64,000 nucleotides of DNA from Pseudomonas libanensis (GTDB lineage: Bacteria > Pseudomonadota > Gammaproteobacteria > Pseudomonadales > Pseudomonadaceae): positions 31,872 to 95,871 of the forward strand of contig NZ_JYLH01000020.1 of assembly GCF_001439685.1 (NCBI RefSeq), given 5' to 3'. Below are positions 1 to 8,489 of the stretch, one piece after another (position 1 is the first letter of the stretch; each line of letters begins with the position of its first letter). The notes below the pieces were generated by a model that saw only the letters and a program-made list of their open reading frames with translations, did not search any database and was not told where the DNA came from. Position numbers and translations under genes: made by a program.

Positions 1-737
1 ATGACGTCGGCATAGTCACAGTTGCCGTCGTGAATGCCGAAATGCTGATCCTGCACGCCATTGTTGTTGCTGAAGGAAATGCCCTTGATCAGGTGGTGAT
101 ACTTGCGCACCACTTCCGCCGGCAGACCGTTCTCGATGTTGGCGTGGCCGGCATCGAGGAAAAAGTACAGATTGCTGTGGGCTTGCAGGCGCTCGAACAC
201 AAAGGCGTATTCCGCTTCATGGGTGAAGATGTAGTGGAACGGCCGGTAGTTGACGTAGTTGGACAGGTTTTCCAGGTAGATATCCGTGCCCTTGGCCTCG
301 GCGTAAATCGCCAGCTCCTGCACCGACTTCAGGTAATGCTCCAGGGCGACCTTCTTGGCCATCAGCACCATTTTCGGTTCGACGATGCAACCGCCATGAA
401 TGATCAGCGGCGCGCCCAGGCGGCTGGCGATGTCGATTTCTTTCTTTACATATTCCACGGCCGCGGCCCGGAACGCCTCGACGTCACTGGCCAGCGGCGC
501 CTTGAAGTTGCCATGGAAGACCGGCTTGATGCCGGTGGCCGCGATTTGCGCCTGCAGGCTTTCGATGCGCGCATCGGTCCAGTCGTCGACCATTTCCCCA
601 AACAGGCTGCCGTCGATATACCAATGGGTGCAGTTGCCTTCGATGGCGGTTTCCAGGCCTTTCTCGGCGCCCAGGTATTTCTGGTGGGCCACACCGGTGC
701 AGAACGGCACGGTGGCGTTGATCAGTTTGCTTTCCAT
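1..737 (-). CDS. Sugar phosphate isomerase/epimerase-like TIM-barrel protein (partial)
   Basis: The reading frame starts with ATG at 737, preceded by an AAAGGA ribosome site, and runs open past the left edge, so about 245 codons of the N-terminal part are visible. The translation has the xylose-isomerase-like TIM-barrel pattern: an HGG loop, YLENL with a candidate metal-binding Glu, a DAGHAN segment, and a late GIHDGN segment with a His. These are positions where this superfamily binds a divalent metal. The substrate cannot be told. A rubredoxin gene lies 27 bp upstream on the same strand, so the two are probably co-transcribed. The family call is fairly safe; the specific activity is unknown. 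Confidence 0.75.
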   Translation of the reverse strand, partial: MESKLINATVPFCTGVAHQKYLGAEKGLETAIEGNCTHWYIDGSLFGEMVDDWTDARIESLQAQIAATGIKPVFHGNFKAPLASDVEAFRAAAVEYVKKEIDIASRLGAPLIIHGGCIVEPKMVLMAKKVALEHYLKSVQELAIYAEAKGTDIYLENLSNYVNYRPFHYIFTHEAEYAFVFERLQAHSNLYFFLDAGHANIENGLPAEVVRKYHHLIKGISFSNNNGVQDQHFGIHDGNCDYADV

Positions 738-764
738 GGGGCGATTCCTTTCGTGGATGGAGCG

Positions 765-947
765 TCAGGCTTCTAGAGGTTCGGGGAGCTCAATGGCCAT
801 GAAGTCGGCCTTGGTCACGCCGCAATCCGGGCATGTCCAGTTTTCAGGCACCTCTTCCCAAGGGGTGCCTGCGGGTATCCCGTCCTCCGGGATACCCAAT
901 TCTTCCACGTACATAAAACCGCAGGGAGCACACATATAAGTCTTCAT
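765..947 (-). CDS. Rubredoxin-like protein
   Basis: A 60-residue protein with the two Cys pairs of rubredoxin: C6-x-x-C9-G near the start and C39-P-D-C42-G near the end. These would bind one iron in an FeS4 site. Rubredoxins are small cytoplasmic electron carriers, often serving oxygenases or oxidative-stress reductases. No partner hydroxylase or rubredoxin reductase is visible nearby. The next gene on the strand encodes a TIM-barrel isomerase-like protein, an unusual partner. The acidic, proline-rich tail fits the normal size of the family. The gene is divergent from a MocR regulator across about 158 bp. Confidence 0.85.
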   Translation of the reverse strand: MKTYMCAPCGFMYVEELGIPEDGIPAGTPWEEVPENWTCPDCGVTKADFMAIELPEPLEA

Positions 948-1105
948 GAGAATGCAGAATCCATTGCCCGCGTGTAGGAAACTTCGCCAACTCCTGGCGA
1001 GCTGCCGCGCAGTCTAGGGGACTGGCATTGCACAAGGCAGGTAAAGTGATGCCTAATCCGGCCTAACTTCACCGGTAAAAGCACCAGCAAAGACAAGGAA
1101 GGTTC

Positions 1106-2530
1106 ATGTTTGTATCGGCTATCGCCTTTGTGGATGGCACCCCCAAGGTGCAACAGATCGTCGAGGCATTCAGCCAGGCCATCGAAAACGGCGAATGGGC
1201 ACCGGGCAGCAAGTTGCCGTCGGTGCGTGAATTGACCCAGGTCCTGGGCGTCAGCAAGTTCACCCTCAACGAAGCGCTGGACCGTTTGCGCGGGCGCCAC
1301 CTGCTCACCTCCAGCCAGGGTCGTGGCTATTTCGTGGCCATGGACAACGCCCGCCCGGCGTCGGTGACCTGGGTCGACCTGTTGCCCCAGGACCTGCTCA
1401 GCGTATTGCGCCGCCCTTTGGTCACCGCCAGTGGCGAGCTGCGTCCGGGTGGCGGGCACCTGCCGGAGGAATGGCTCAATGGCGAGGCAATTCGCCAGGC
1501 CATGCGCAGCGTCGTGCGCGCGCCGTCGTTGCGCATCGCCGGGCTGGGCACGCCGGCCGGGTTGCTGCCGTTGCGCCAGGCGTTACAACAGAAGTTGCAT
1601 GGCGAGGGCTTGTCGGTACCGGTGGAGCAAATCATCACGACGCCCAACACCGTGCAGGGCCTGGACATGCTTATGCGCCTGCTCGCCCGGCCCGGCGACA
1701 CCGTGCTGCTCGATGCGCCGTGCTACTTCAACTTCCACGCCAACCTGGCGCTGCACGGCGTCAAGGTCATCACCATCGAGCGCCGCCCCGACGGTTTCGA
1801 CTTCACCGCCCTCGAACACCTGCTCGCCGAACACCGCCCCAGCCTGTACCTGACCACCAGCGTGTTGCATAACCCCACCGGCCACTCCTTCAGCCCAAGC
1901 CAGGCGTTTCGCCTGCTGCAACTGACCCAGCAGTACCACTGCCATATCGTCGAGGATGACCTCTACGGCGACCTGCACCCCAACCCGCCACCGCGCCTGG
2001 CCGCCGTTGCCGGGCTGGACCAGGTCACCTACCTGTCGGGGTTCTCGAAGATCCTCAGCGCCAACACCCGAGTCAGCTACGTGGTGGCCGCGCCGCAACT
2101 GGCCGCCAACCTGACCAATATGAAATTGATGAGCGGCGGCGTGACCTCGGAACTGTTTGAGCAGATCGTCTACCGCATGCTCAGCGAAGGCAGCTACGCC
2201 AAGCATCGCAAGCGCATGGTGCAACGCCTGGTCGAGGCCGGCGGGCGCGTCGAGCAATGGCTCAAGCGTTGCGGTTGCGAACTGCCGATGGCCTATGAAG
2301 GCGGGATGTTTATCTGGGCGCGCCTGCCGCCGGGGGTCAACGGTGAACTGCTGGCCCAGGAGGCATTGAAACGCAGCATGGTGCTCGCGCCCGGCGCGCT
2401 GTTTGGCTACGACCCGGCCCATCGTGACTCGATGCGCTTCAACGTGGCCCATAGCGATGAGCCACGGGTGCAGCGGGTGTTTGAGGCGCTGTTGTTGCAT
2501 GGGGTTGCCCAGAGCAATTCCCGCGCGTAA
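1106..2530 (+). CDS. MocR-type transcriptional regulator (GntR HTH plus aminotransferase fold)
   Basis: A 474-residue protein. Residues about 20-78 form a GntR winged helix (PGSKLPSVREL, then GRGYFV). The rest is a fold-type I aminotransferase domain with NPTG at 256-259, the EDD/Y segment near 283-287, and the PLP-binding lysine K315 in SGFSK. MocR proteins are PLP-dependent regulators of amino-acid, vitamin or amine metabolism and usually control the divergent gene. Here that is the rubredoxin/TIM-barrel pair. The start is supported by AAGGAAG just upstream of ATG 1106. The effector is not predictable from sequence. Confidence 0.88.
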   Translation: MFVSAIAFVDGTPKVQQIVEAFSQAIENGEWAPGSKLPSVRELTQVLGVSKFTLNEALDRLRGRHLLTSSQGRGYFVAMDNARPASVTWVDLLPQDLLSVLRRPLVTASGELRPGGGHLPEEWLNGEAIRQAMRSVVRAPSLRIAGLGTPAGLLPLRQALQQKLHGEGLSVPVEQIITTPNTVQGLDMLMRLLARPGDTVLLDAPCYFNFHANLALHGVKVITIERRPDGFDFTALEHLLAEHRPSLYLTTSVLHNPTGHSFSPSQAFRLLQLTQQYHCHIVEDDLYGDLHPNPPPRLAAVAGLDQVTYLSGFSKILSANTRVSYVVAAPQLAANLTNMKLMSGGVTSELFEQIVYRMLSEGSYAKHRKRMVQRLVEAGGRVEQWLKRCGCELPMAYEGGMFIWARLPPGVNGELLAQEALKRSMVLAPGALFGYDPAHRDSMRFNVAHSDEPRVQRVFEALLLHGVAQSNSRA

Positions 2531-2549
2531 GCGTCGCCCAATGAACCTT

Positions 2550-3020
2550 TCACCCCGGCAGCGGAATCACCCGCAACGGCCGCACCGACTTATAGGAAAA
2601 GCTTGAGTAGATCTCCTTGACGCAGGGCAACGTCTGCAAGACTTCGCGAGCAAACTCGCCAAAAGACTCCAGGTCCTTGGCCACCACTTCCAGCAAAAAG
2701 TCATAGCGCCCCGACACGTTATGGCAGGCCACGATTTCCGGAATTTCCAACAGCCGCTGCTCGAACGCCCGGGCGATGTCCTGGGTGTGGCTGTCCATCA
2801 TGATGCTGACAAAGGCCGTCACGCCGTAGCCCAGCGCCTTGGGTGAGAGGATCGCCTGGTAGCCACTGATCACCCCGCTGTCCTCCAGGGCGCGCACCCG
2901 CCGCCAGCATGGTGACGTGGTCAAGGCCACCCGCTCGGCCAGTTCGGCCACGGTCAGGCGGGCGTTGCCTTGCAATGCGTTTAACAGCGCTTTATCAGTA
3001 CGGTCCAGCTTGATGGGCAT
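2550..3020 (-). CDS. mdeR: Lrp/AsnC-family regulator, probable MdeR
   Basis: A 156-residue protein with an N-terminal helix-turn-helix (about residues 5-60, DRTDKALLNAL and TTSPCWRRVRALE) and a C-terminal RAM/AsnC ligand domain (SGRYDFLLEVVAKD). It is divergent from the methionine gamma-lyase gene across 123 bp. In P. putida the Lrp-type activator mdeR lies next to and divergent from mdeA, and controls its methionine induction. The gene name therefore rests on family plus context. It ends convergently with the MocR gene, leaving 19 bp between stops. Confidence 0.82.
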   Translation of the reverse strand: MPIKLDRTDKALLNALQGNARLTVAELAERVALTTSPCWRRVRALEDSGVISGYQAILSPKALGYGVTAFVSIMMDSHTQDIARAFEQRLLEIPEIVACHNVSGRYDFLLEVVAKDLESFGEFAREVLQTLPCVKEIYSSFSYKSVRPLRVIPLPG

Positions 3021-3143
3021 GACGTGCCTCTAATCCTTGTTTTTATCGGTGTTTGATCCACAAACGCGGCTTTTCCCAGCATTTTTTGCAAGGTTCATCT
3101 GCGGTTATGAGCATAGCATTGTAGGAAATAAGGAGCGCCCGAC

Positions 3144-4388
3144 ATGAACAATAAACATCCCGCATCCGGCTTTTCTACCCGTGCGATTCATCACGGCTAC
3201 GACCCCAAGGACCACCACGGCGCCCTGGTGCCACCGATCTACCTGTCGGCCACCTTCGCCTTTCCTACCGCCGAATATGGCGCCGCCTGCTTTGCCGGTG
3301 AAGCCAGCGGCCACTTCTACACGCGCATTTCCAACCCGACCCTGGCCTTGCTGGAATCGCGCATGGCCAGCCTGGAAAACGGCGAGGCCGCGGTGGCGTT
3401 CAGCTCCGGCATGGGCGCGATTGCCGCGACGTTCTGGACCCTGCTGCGCCCGGGCGATGAGATCATCGTCAGCCAAACCCTCTACGGCTGTACCTTCGCG
3501 CTGTTGCACCACGGCATCGGCGAGTTCGGCATCCAGGTGCGGCACGTCGACCTGACCGACCTGGCCGCCCTGCAAGCGGCGCTGTCCCCGGCGACCCGCA
3601 TGATCTATTGCGAGACCCCGGCCAACCCCAACCTGCGCCTGATCGACATCGCCGCGGTGGCCGAGCTAGCCCATCGCCAGCCGAATATCACCCTGGTGGT
3701 GGATAACACCTACTGCACCCCTTACCTGCAACGTCCGCTGGAGTTGGGCGCGGATGTGGTGGTGCACTCTGCCACCAAATACCTCAGCGGCCATGGCGAC
3801 ATCACCGCAGGCATTGCCGTGAGCAGTCATGCCCTGGCGCAGCGCATTCGTCTGCAAGGGCTCAAGGACCTGACCGGTGCCGTGATGTCGCCCCAGGACG
3901 CGTCGTTGCTGATGCGCGGCCTCAAGACCCTGGCCCTGCGCATGGACCGCCATTGCAGCAGCGCCCAGGCAGTGGCCGAAGCCTTGCAGACGCACCCGGC
4001 CGTGCAATGGGTAACCTACCCCGGGCTGCGATCTTTCCCGCAGTACGAGCTGGCGAAACGACAGATGAAGCTGCCCGGCGGCATGATTGCCTTTGAACTC
4101 AAGGGCGGCATCGAGATGGGCCGGCGCTTCATGAACGCATTACACCTGTTCACCCGCGCGGTGAGCCTGGGGGACGCCGAGTCACTGGCCCAACACCCGG
4201 CGAGCATGACCCATTCCACCTACACCCCCGAGGAACGAGCGCAGCACGGTATCAGCGAAGGCTTGGTGCGTTTGTCGGTGGGGCTTGAGGATGTCGCGGA
4301 CCTGCTGGCGGATGTGCACCAGGCCCTGGCCAAGTGCAGCCGCCCCAGCGTGCGCCCTGCCGCAACGGCAGCCCACGTCCTGAGGTAA
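3144..4388 (+). CDS. mdeA: L-methionine gamma-lyase
   Basis: A PLP enzyme of the Cys/Met-metabolism family, 414 residues, that splits methionine into methanethiol, 2-oxobutyrate and ammonia. It closely resembles the P. putida enzyme. Y59 and R61 (FYTRISNP), Y114 and the specificity residue C116 (TLYGCTF) fall at the positions numbered in that enzyme. The PLP lysine is K212 in SATKYLSGHGD, and LKDLTGAV follows. Cystathionine lyases and synthases lack this Cys, so methionine lyase is preferred. It has a clear AAGGAGCG ribosome site and is divergent from an Lrp regulator. The E1-like mdeB that follows mdeA in P. putida is absent here. Confidence 0.9.
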   Translation: MNNKHPASGFSTRAIHHGYDPKDHHGALVPPIYLSATFAFPTAEYGAACFAGEASGHFYTRISNPTLALLESRMASLENGEAAVAFSSGMGAIAATFWTLLRPGDEIIVSQTLYGCTFALLHHGIGEFGIQVRHVDLTDLAALQAALSPATRMIYCETPANPNLRLIDIAAVAELAHRQPNITLVVDNTYCTPYLQRPLELGADVVVHSATKYLSGHGDITAGIAVSSHALAQRIRLQGLKDLTGAVMSPQDASLLMRGLKTLALRMDRHCSSAQAVAEALQTHPAVQWVTYPGLRSFPQYELAKRQMKLPGGMIAFELKGGIEMGRRFMNALHLFTRAVSLGDAESLAQHPASMTHSTYTPEERAQHGISEGLVRLSVGLEDVADLLADVHQALAKCSRPSVRPAATAAHVLR

Positions 4389-4605
4389 CGCCTCATCACG
4401 CGTTATTCTTTCCTACCAGCGGTGGTCGAACTTATCGCTCGTCGCTATAGGGTTTAATCTGTTTTTTTTCGGTTGGAAACCCCTTCCCTTCGCCAGCCTG
4501 TACTAGCATGGGTCTCGGCGGGAAGCATTATCACTGCGGGTTATTCATATTGGTCACCTTGTTAAACTCCGTCGCTATAAGGCTGGATGCCCGCGCTCGA
4601 TACTC

Positions 4606-5289
4606 ATGGACGAATTGATGAACTCACACCTGTTCCCCCATATAGGCAAGGTCATCGCCAGCACCGGCAGCCGCCATTTCCCACGCATGCTGCATGATCT
4701 TATCCTCACCCAATTGGCAGTGGACGCCACCCATATCACCCAGCTGCGGGTCAGCAGCCAAGGCCACAGCCGCCGCAAGATCAGCCCGGTCTACACCGAC
4801 TCGGTGGCGGCCATGGGGCCTGAGCAACCTGCGGCACAACTGCACCTCACACGGCGCAAGGACGATGTGCGCTACGTACTGTCGGTGTACCGCTCACACC
4901 CATCCGAGAGTTTTTCCGCGCAAGAGCGCAGCATGCTGCAGGACTTCTCCACGCTGTTGCTGCCCATGGTGGAAAAGCACATCACCGCGATCCAGCCGTG
5001 CCGCCAGGACAATGCGACGCCAGTGCCGCAAAACCAGGGCATCGACACCCTGCGCCGACGCATCCAGGAGCGCCTGGTGCAGTCGGGGCTGAGCCTGTCC
5101 AAGCGTGAGCTGGAAGTATGCGTGGGCCTGCTGGCCGGCCGCACTGCGCCGGAACTGGCCGAGCAAATGGCGTTGAAGGTCAACACCATCGAAAGTTACC
5201 TCAAGCGCGCAGCGATCAAGCTGGGCATCAGCGGGCGGCATTCGTTGTTGCGGTGGATGTATGCCACAGACGACAGCACAAGCTTCTAA
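4606..5289 (+). CDS. LuxR-family transcriptional regulator
   Basis: A 227-residue protein. The last 65 residues form a LuxR/FixJ helix-turn-helix (LSKRELEVCVGLLAGR, then TIESYLKRAAIKLGI). The N-terminal 150 residues show no receiver aspartate pattern and no recognised autoinducer-binding motif. It lies between methionine lyase and a sulfonate-type ABC operon, so a role in sulfur or amino-acid control is possible but only inferred. ATG 4606 has no strong ribosome site; ATG 4618 is an alternative start. The 216 bp before it holds an AT-rich segment with a T8 run but no clear promoter. Confidence 0.75.
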   Translation: MDELMNSHLFPHIGKVIASTGSRHFPRMLHDLILTQLAVDATHITQLRVSSQGHSRRKISPVYTDSVAAMGPEQPAAQLHLTRRKDDVRYVLSVYRSHPSESFSAQERSMLQDFSTLLLPMVEKHITAIQPCRQDNATPVPQNQGIDTLRRRIQERLVQSGLSLSKRELEVCVGLLAGRTAPELAEQMALKVNTIESYLKRAAIKLGISGRHSLLRWMYATDDSTSF

Positions 5290-5424
5290 TCCCACATTTG
5301 GCCTGTGTCGCCTGCTCAATCCACTGGCTAGCCTTCGCTTCGTCACTGCATATCAGCGATCGGATGTGAGATCCCGTGTATTACCCAACGCGACAATGAT
5401 CAGGTCGGCTATAAGGACTACCTA

Positions 5425-5446
5425 TATCGGGGGCAAGCCCCACATT
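5425..5446 (-). repeat. Solitary degenerate REP
   Basis: Contains ATCGGGGGCAAGCCCC followed by ACA, which matches the right arm of the REPINs elsewhere in the window but lacks the CTCCC segment. It sits between the convergent ends of the LuxR gene and the ABC ATPase gene. No partner arm is visible, so it looks like a decayed half-element. Confidence 0.6.
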
Positions 5447-5466
5447 TTGTGTCCAGGGCTGACCGG

Positions 5467-6255
5467 CTACCAATCGCCCCCCAACCCCAACAACCCCAAA
5501 ATGCTGTGCCGCAAATCCACTAGATAAGGATCATCCCGATGCCTGGGATACGGCCGCTCAATCGTCAACTGCGCCTGAACCTTGGCTGGCCGATCGCTGA
5601 ACACAACCACCCGGTTGGCCAACAGCAGCGCCTCTTCCACATCATGGGTCACCAGCAACGCCGTATACCCCTGGCTCTGCCACAGCCCAATCAACTCCTT
5701 TTGCATGGTGATTCGCGTCAGGGAGTCCAGCTTGCCCAGTGGCTCATCAAGAATCAGCAGCCGCGGCTCATTGACCAGTGCGCGGGCCAGGGCCACCCGT
5801 TGCGCCATGCCGCCGGAGAGTTGTCGCGGGTAAGCCCGGGCAAACTGGCTGAGGCCGACTTTCTCCAGGGCCTGGTCGACCTTCGCCGCATGGCTCTTGA
5901 GCAAGCCCTGGGCCTCCAGGCCCACCGCGACGTTGTCCCACACCCGTCGCCACGGGTAGAGCGTCGGGTCCTGGAACACCACCACGCGGCTGGGGTCCGG
6001 GCCGGTGATGGGCTCCCCGTCGGCCAGCAACCTGCCGCTGTCCGCCGGCTCAAGCCCGGCCACCAGGCGCAGCAAGGTGGATTTTCCACACCCAGACGGG
6101 CCCAGCAACGCGACGAATTCTCCCGCTGCCACGTCCAACGAGACCCGTTCCAGCACCGGCAAATGCTGGCCGTCCAAGGCAAAGCCGTGGCTGAGGTTTT
6201 CAATGCTCAGCGCCAACCCTGTCGATGCCGCTGCTGTTGGTGCGAGGGCTACCAT
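5467..6255 (-). CDS. ABC transporter ATP-binding protein, nitrate/sulfonate/taurine type
   Basis: A 262-residue ATPase with Walker A GPSGCGKST near 53-61, Q-loop FQDPTLYPW, signature LSGGMAQR, Walker B LLILDEP and switch His in VTHD. The sequence class (SsuB/TauB/NrtD) imports sulfonates, taurine, nitrate or related small anions. Its start overlaps the end of the permease gene by 7 bp, so it is the third gene of a binding-protein, permease, ATPase operon. The substrate is not fixed by sequence. The nearby SsuA-like protein and methionine lyase favour an organosulfur compound. Confidence 0.88.
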   Translation of the reverse strand: MVALAPTAAASTGLALSIENLSHGFALDGQHLPVLERVSLDVAAGEFVALLGPSGCGKSTLLRLVAGLEPADSGRLLADGEPITGPDPSRVVVFQDPTLYPWRRVWDNVAVGLEAQGLLKSHAAKVDQALEKVGLSQFARAYPRQLSGGMAQRVALARALVNEPRLLILDEPLGKLDSLTRITMQKELIGLWQSQGYTALLVTHDVEEALLLANRVVVFSDRPAKVQAQLTIERPYPRHRDDPYLVDLRHSILGLLGLGGDW

Positions 6256-7238
6256 TTCATCGTTCCTTTCTGCCAGGCAAGCAACCGATCACGCACCAGG
6301 AACAATCCGGTGATCAACCCCGAACAGGCCAGGGCCATGATCAACAATGCAGCGTACATATTCGCGTAAGCCGCCCAGCCCTGGGCCCATTGCAGGTAAA
6401 AGCCGATGCCGGACTTGACCCCCATCATTTCCGCCACCACCAAGGTTGAGAATGAGGCGCCCAAGCCCATGAACAGGCCGACAAACACATGGGGCATCGC
6501 CGCCGGAATCGCCACTTTGAAGATCAGGAAACCGGGCTTGGCGCCGAGGGTGCGGGCCACGTCGTAATAAGCTTTATCGACACTAGCCACCCCCGACCAG
6601 GTCAGCACCGTGACCGGAAACCAGGTGGCCAGGGCGATTAGAAACACGCTGGCGCTCCAACTGCTGGGAAACAGAAAAAAACACAGTGGCAACAGTGCAG
6701 TGGAAGGCACCGGGCCGAGGATGCGCAGCACCGGGTGCAGCCAATAGCCGATGCGCGTGGACCAACCGATGGCCACGCCGGCGATAAACCCCGTCGCCGC
6801 GCCGAGGGCCACGCCCGAGCCCAGCAGCAATGCCGAGTGCAGCAGGCTGTCGGCCAAGCGCGGGTAGTCTTCGATATACACCGCCAGCAGGGCCTGGGGC
6901 GGTGCGAAGAACGGCACCGGTAACAGCGCAAGCTTGGCCGTGAGCAGTTCCCAAAGACCCAGCAGCAGCGGCAACGCAATCAGCCAGGGCGTGGCATTGC
7001 GCAGGCGCAGCGCCAGTGTCGACAGCGTGCGCCCCAACAGGCTCAACGTACTGAACACCACGGCCACGCCCACGCAGAAATTGGCCAAGCCTTGGGTCAT
7101 CGGCCAGTGGCGTGTCGCGTTGGGCCAATAGCTGATCAGCAGCGCGACGGCCACCCAGGCTGCTACTACGGCTGCGCCCTGCCAGCCGAGCTTGAGGGCC
7201 AGGGGCGGGTTGAGGGTGGTGGCGTCAACTGAAGACAT
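6249..7238 (-). CDS. ABC transporter permease, nitrate/sulfonate/taurine type
   Basis: A 329-residue inner-membrane protein with hydrophobic segments throughout and the conserved permease loop region (SVDKAYYDVARTLGAKPG, followed by IPAAMPHVFVG), the EAA motif that contacts the ATPase. It has an extra N-terminal hydrophobic part (about 70-90 residues) compared with the roughly 260-residue SsuC/TauC. It overlaps the substrate-binding gene upstream by 14 bp and the ATPase gene downstream by 7 bp, showing translational coupling. Confidence 0.87.
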   Translation of the reverse strand: MSSVDATTLNPPLALKLGWQGAAVVAAWVAVALLISYWPNATRHWPMTQGLANFCVGVAVVFSTLSLLGRTLSTLALRLRNATPWLIALPLLLGLWELLTAKLALLPVPFFAPPQALLAVYIEDYPRLADSLLHSALLLGSGVALGAATGFIAGVAIGWSTRIGYWLHPVLRILGPVPSTALLPLCFFLFPSSWSASVFLIALATWFPVTVLTWSGVASVDKAYYDVARTLGAKPGFLIFKVAIPAAMPHVFVGLFMGLGASFSTLVVAEMMGVKSGIGFYLQWAQGWAAYANMYAALLIMALACSGLITGLFLVRDRLLAWQKGTMKW

Positions 7239-8283
7239 CGGCGGTGATCTCCTTGGCGAATTCCACCGGGTCGGTGCCTTTGCTGATCACCTCCACGGTT
7301 TTCAGGTCGGTAACATAGGTGGTGATTTCCTCAGTCAGCGCTGCGCCCACCGCGTGGTGGCCGTGGGTGTGATCGTGGAGAATCGCCTGCACTTCTTCGG
7401 TAGAGGTGTTCAGTGCAAAAGCCTGGAAGCCTTTGGCCACGGCTTCGGGGTGTTGCACGGAATAATCATGGGCTTCGAGGATCGCCTGGGTCAGGGCCGC
7501 GACTACGCGTTTGTCCTCGCGCACCAACTTGCCGGTGACGCCGACCACGCAGCAACTGAGGTTGGCGTATTCCTCCACCAGGTTGGTGGACAGCTCGCGT
7601 GCCACGCCGGACTTGATCAGGCGGTACATGAACGGATCACTGCCGCTGACCGCCTGCACTTCGCCACGCTCCAAGGCGGTGCCCAACAAGTCGGCCGGGT
7701 ACAGGCGCCATTCCACATCGCGCACCGGATCGACCCCGTGCTTTTTCAGTAGGATCGAAAAGAAATTGCGATCCGGGCTGGCCATGTCGGTGACGCCAAT
7801 GGCCTTGCCCTTGAGGTCTTCCAGCTTGCTCACGCCGCCGCTTGCCGCACTGAGCAAGCGCAGGCAACCACCGTGGGTGCCGGCGGTGAGCTTCACGTCG
7901 AAGCCCTGTTCCAGAGCCTTGAGCCAACGCAACGCCATGCCTACCCCAGCGTCAGCCTTGCCGGTGGCGATGGCTTCGAGCAATACCTCGGTGGAGTTAC
8001 CGAAGTTGACCAGTTCCACGTCCAGGTTGTGTTGAGTGAAGAAGCCCTGGCCGTGGGCGATCACCACCGGCGCCAGGCACACCGCGTTGAGATTGACTGC
8101 CAATTTCAACTTGCGCGGTGCGTCGAGGCGGATGAACTCACCGGTGCCGGCGGGTTCCTCGGGGGTGTTGTGGCTGGCGTGTGCGTCGCCAGCAAAGACC
8201 AGGCGCGGCAGCGTCAGGCTGGCCAGGGTCAGGCCGGCCATGCCGAGCAGACGGCGACGGGTTAAAGGGTCGAAGGCAGCCAT
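7225..8283 (-). CDS. ABC transporter substrate-binding protein with Tat signal (NMT1/SsuA-like)
   Basis: A 352-residue periplasmic binding protein. The N-terminus carries a twin-arginine signal (TRRRLLG followed by a hydrophobic stretch), so export of a folded protein is predicted. The mature part has the NMT1/SsuA fold pattern: APVVIAHGQGFF, LLEAIATGKADAG, LEDLKGKAIGVTD. Two His-rich stretches stand out: DAHASH after the signal and HDHTHGHH near residue 290. These could bind a metal or simply lie in loops. It is the first gene of the ABC operon and divergent from an SsuA-like gene across 206 bp. Confidence 0.85.
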   Translation of the reverse strand: MAAFDPLTRRRLLGMAGLTLASLTLPRLVFAGDAHASHNTPEEPAGTGEFIRLDAPRKLKLAVNLNAVCLAPVVIAHGQGFFTQHNLDVELVNFGNSTEVLLEAIATGKADAGVGMALRWLKALEQGFDVKLTAGTHGGCLRLLSAASGGVSKLEDLKGKAIGVTDMASPDRNFFSILLKKHGVDPVRDVEWRLYPADLLGTALERGEVQAVSGSDPFMYRLIKSGVARELSTNLVEEYANLSCCVVGVTGKLVREDKRVVAALTQAILEAHDYSVQHPEAVAKGFQAFALNTSTEEVQAILHDHTHGHHAVGAALTEEITTYVTDLKTVEVISKGTDPVEFAKEITADVFS

Positions 8284-8489
8284 GCACGATATCCTTGTTT
8301 ATACGCAGATTGATTGTGCTTTCATTATATTAATGACAGGTTATTATGATAGAAACATATAACTCTATGGATATACCAGATTCAGCAAAACCCGAAAAAA
8401 GCGCCTTAAGCTCAGATCAAAAGAGTATTTATAGAATGGTTTTCAGAACATTATGCTTCGGTTCATTTTGTTGAAAAATCGAGCGCCTC
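8284..8489. promoter_or_regulatory. AT-rich divergent intergenic region
   Basis: This 206-bp spacer separates two divergent binding-protein genes and is clearly richer in A and T than its surroundings, especially 8315-8400. It must hold the promoters of both units. No operator could be assigned with confidence. If the genes belong to the sulfur-starvation response, a CysB-type site is expected here, which is inference. Confidence 0.45.
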
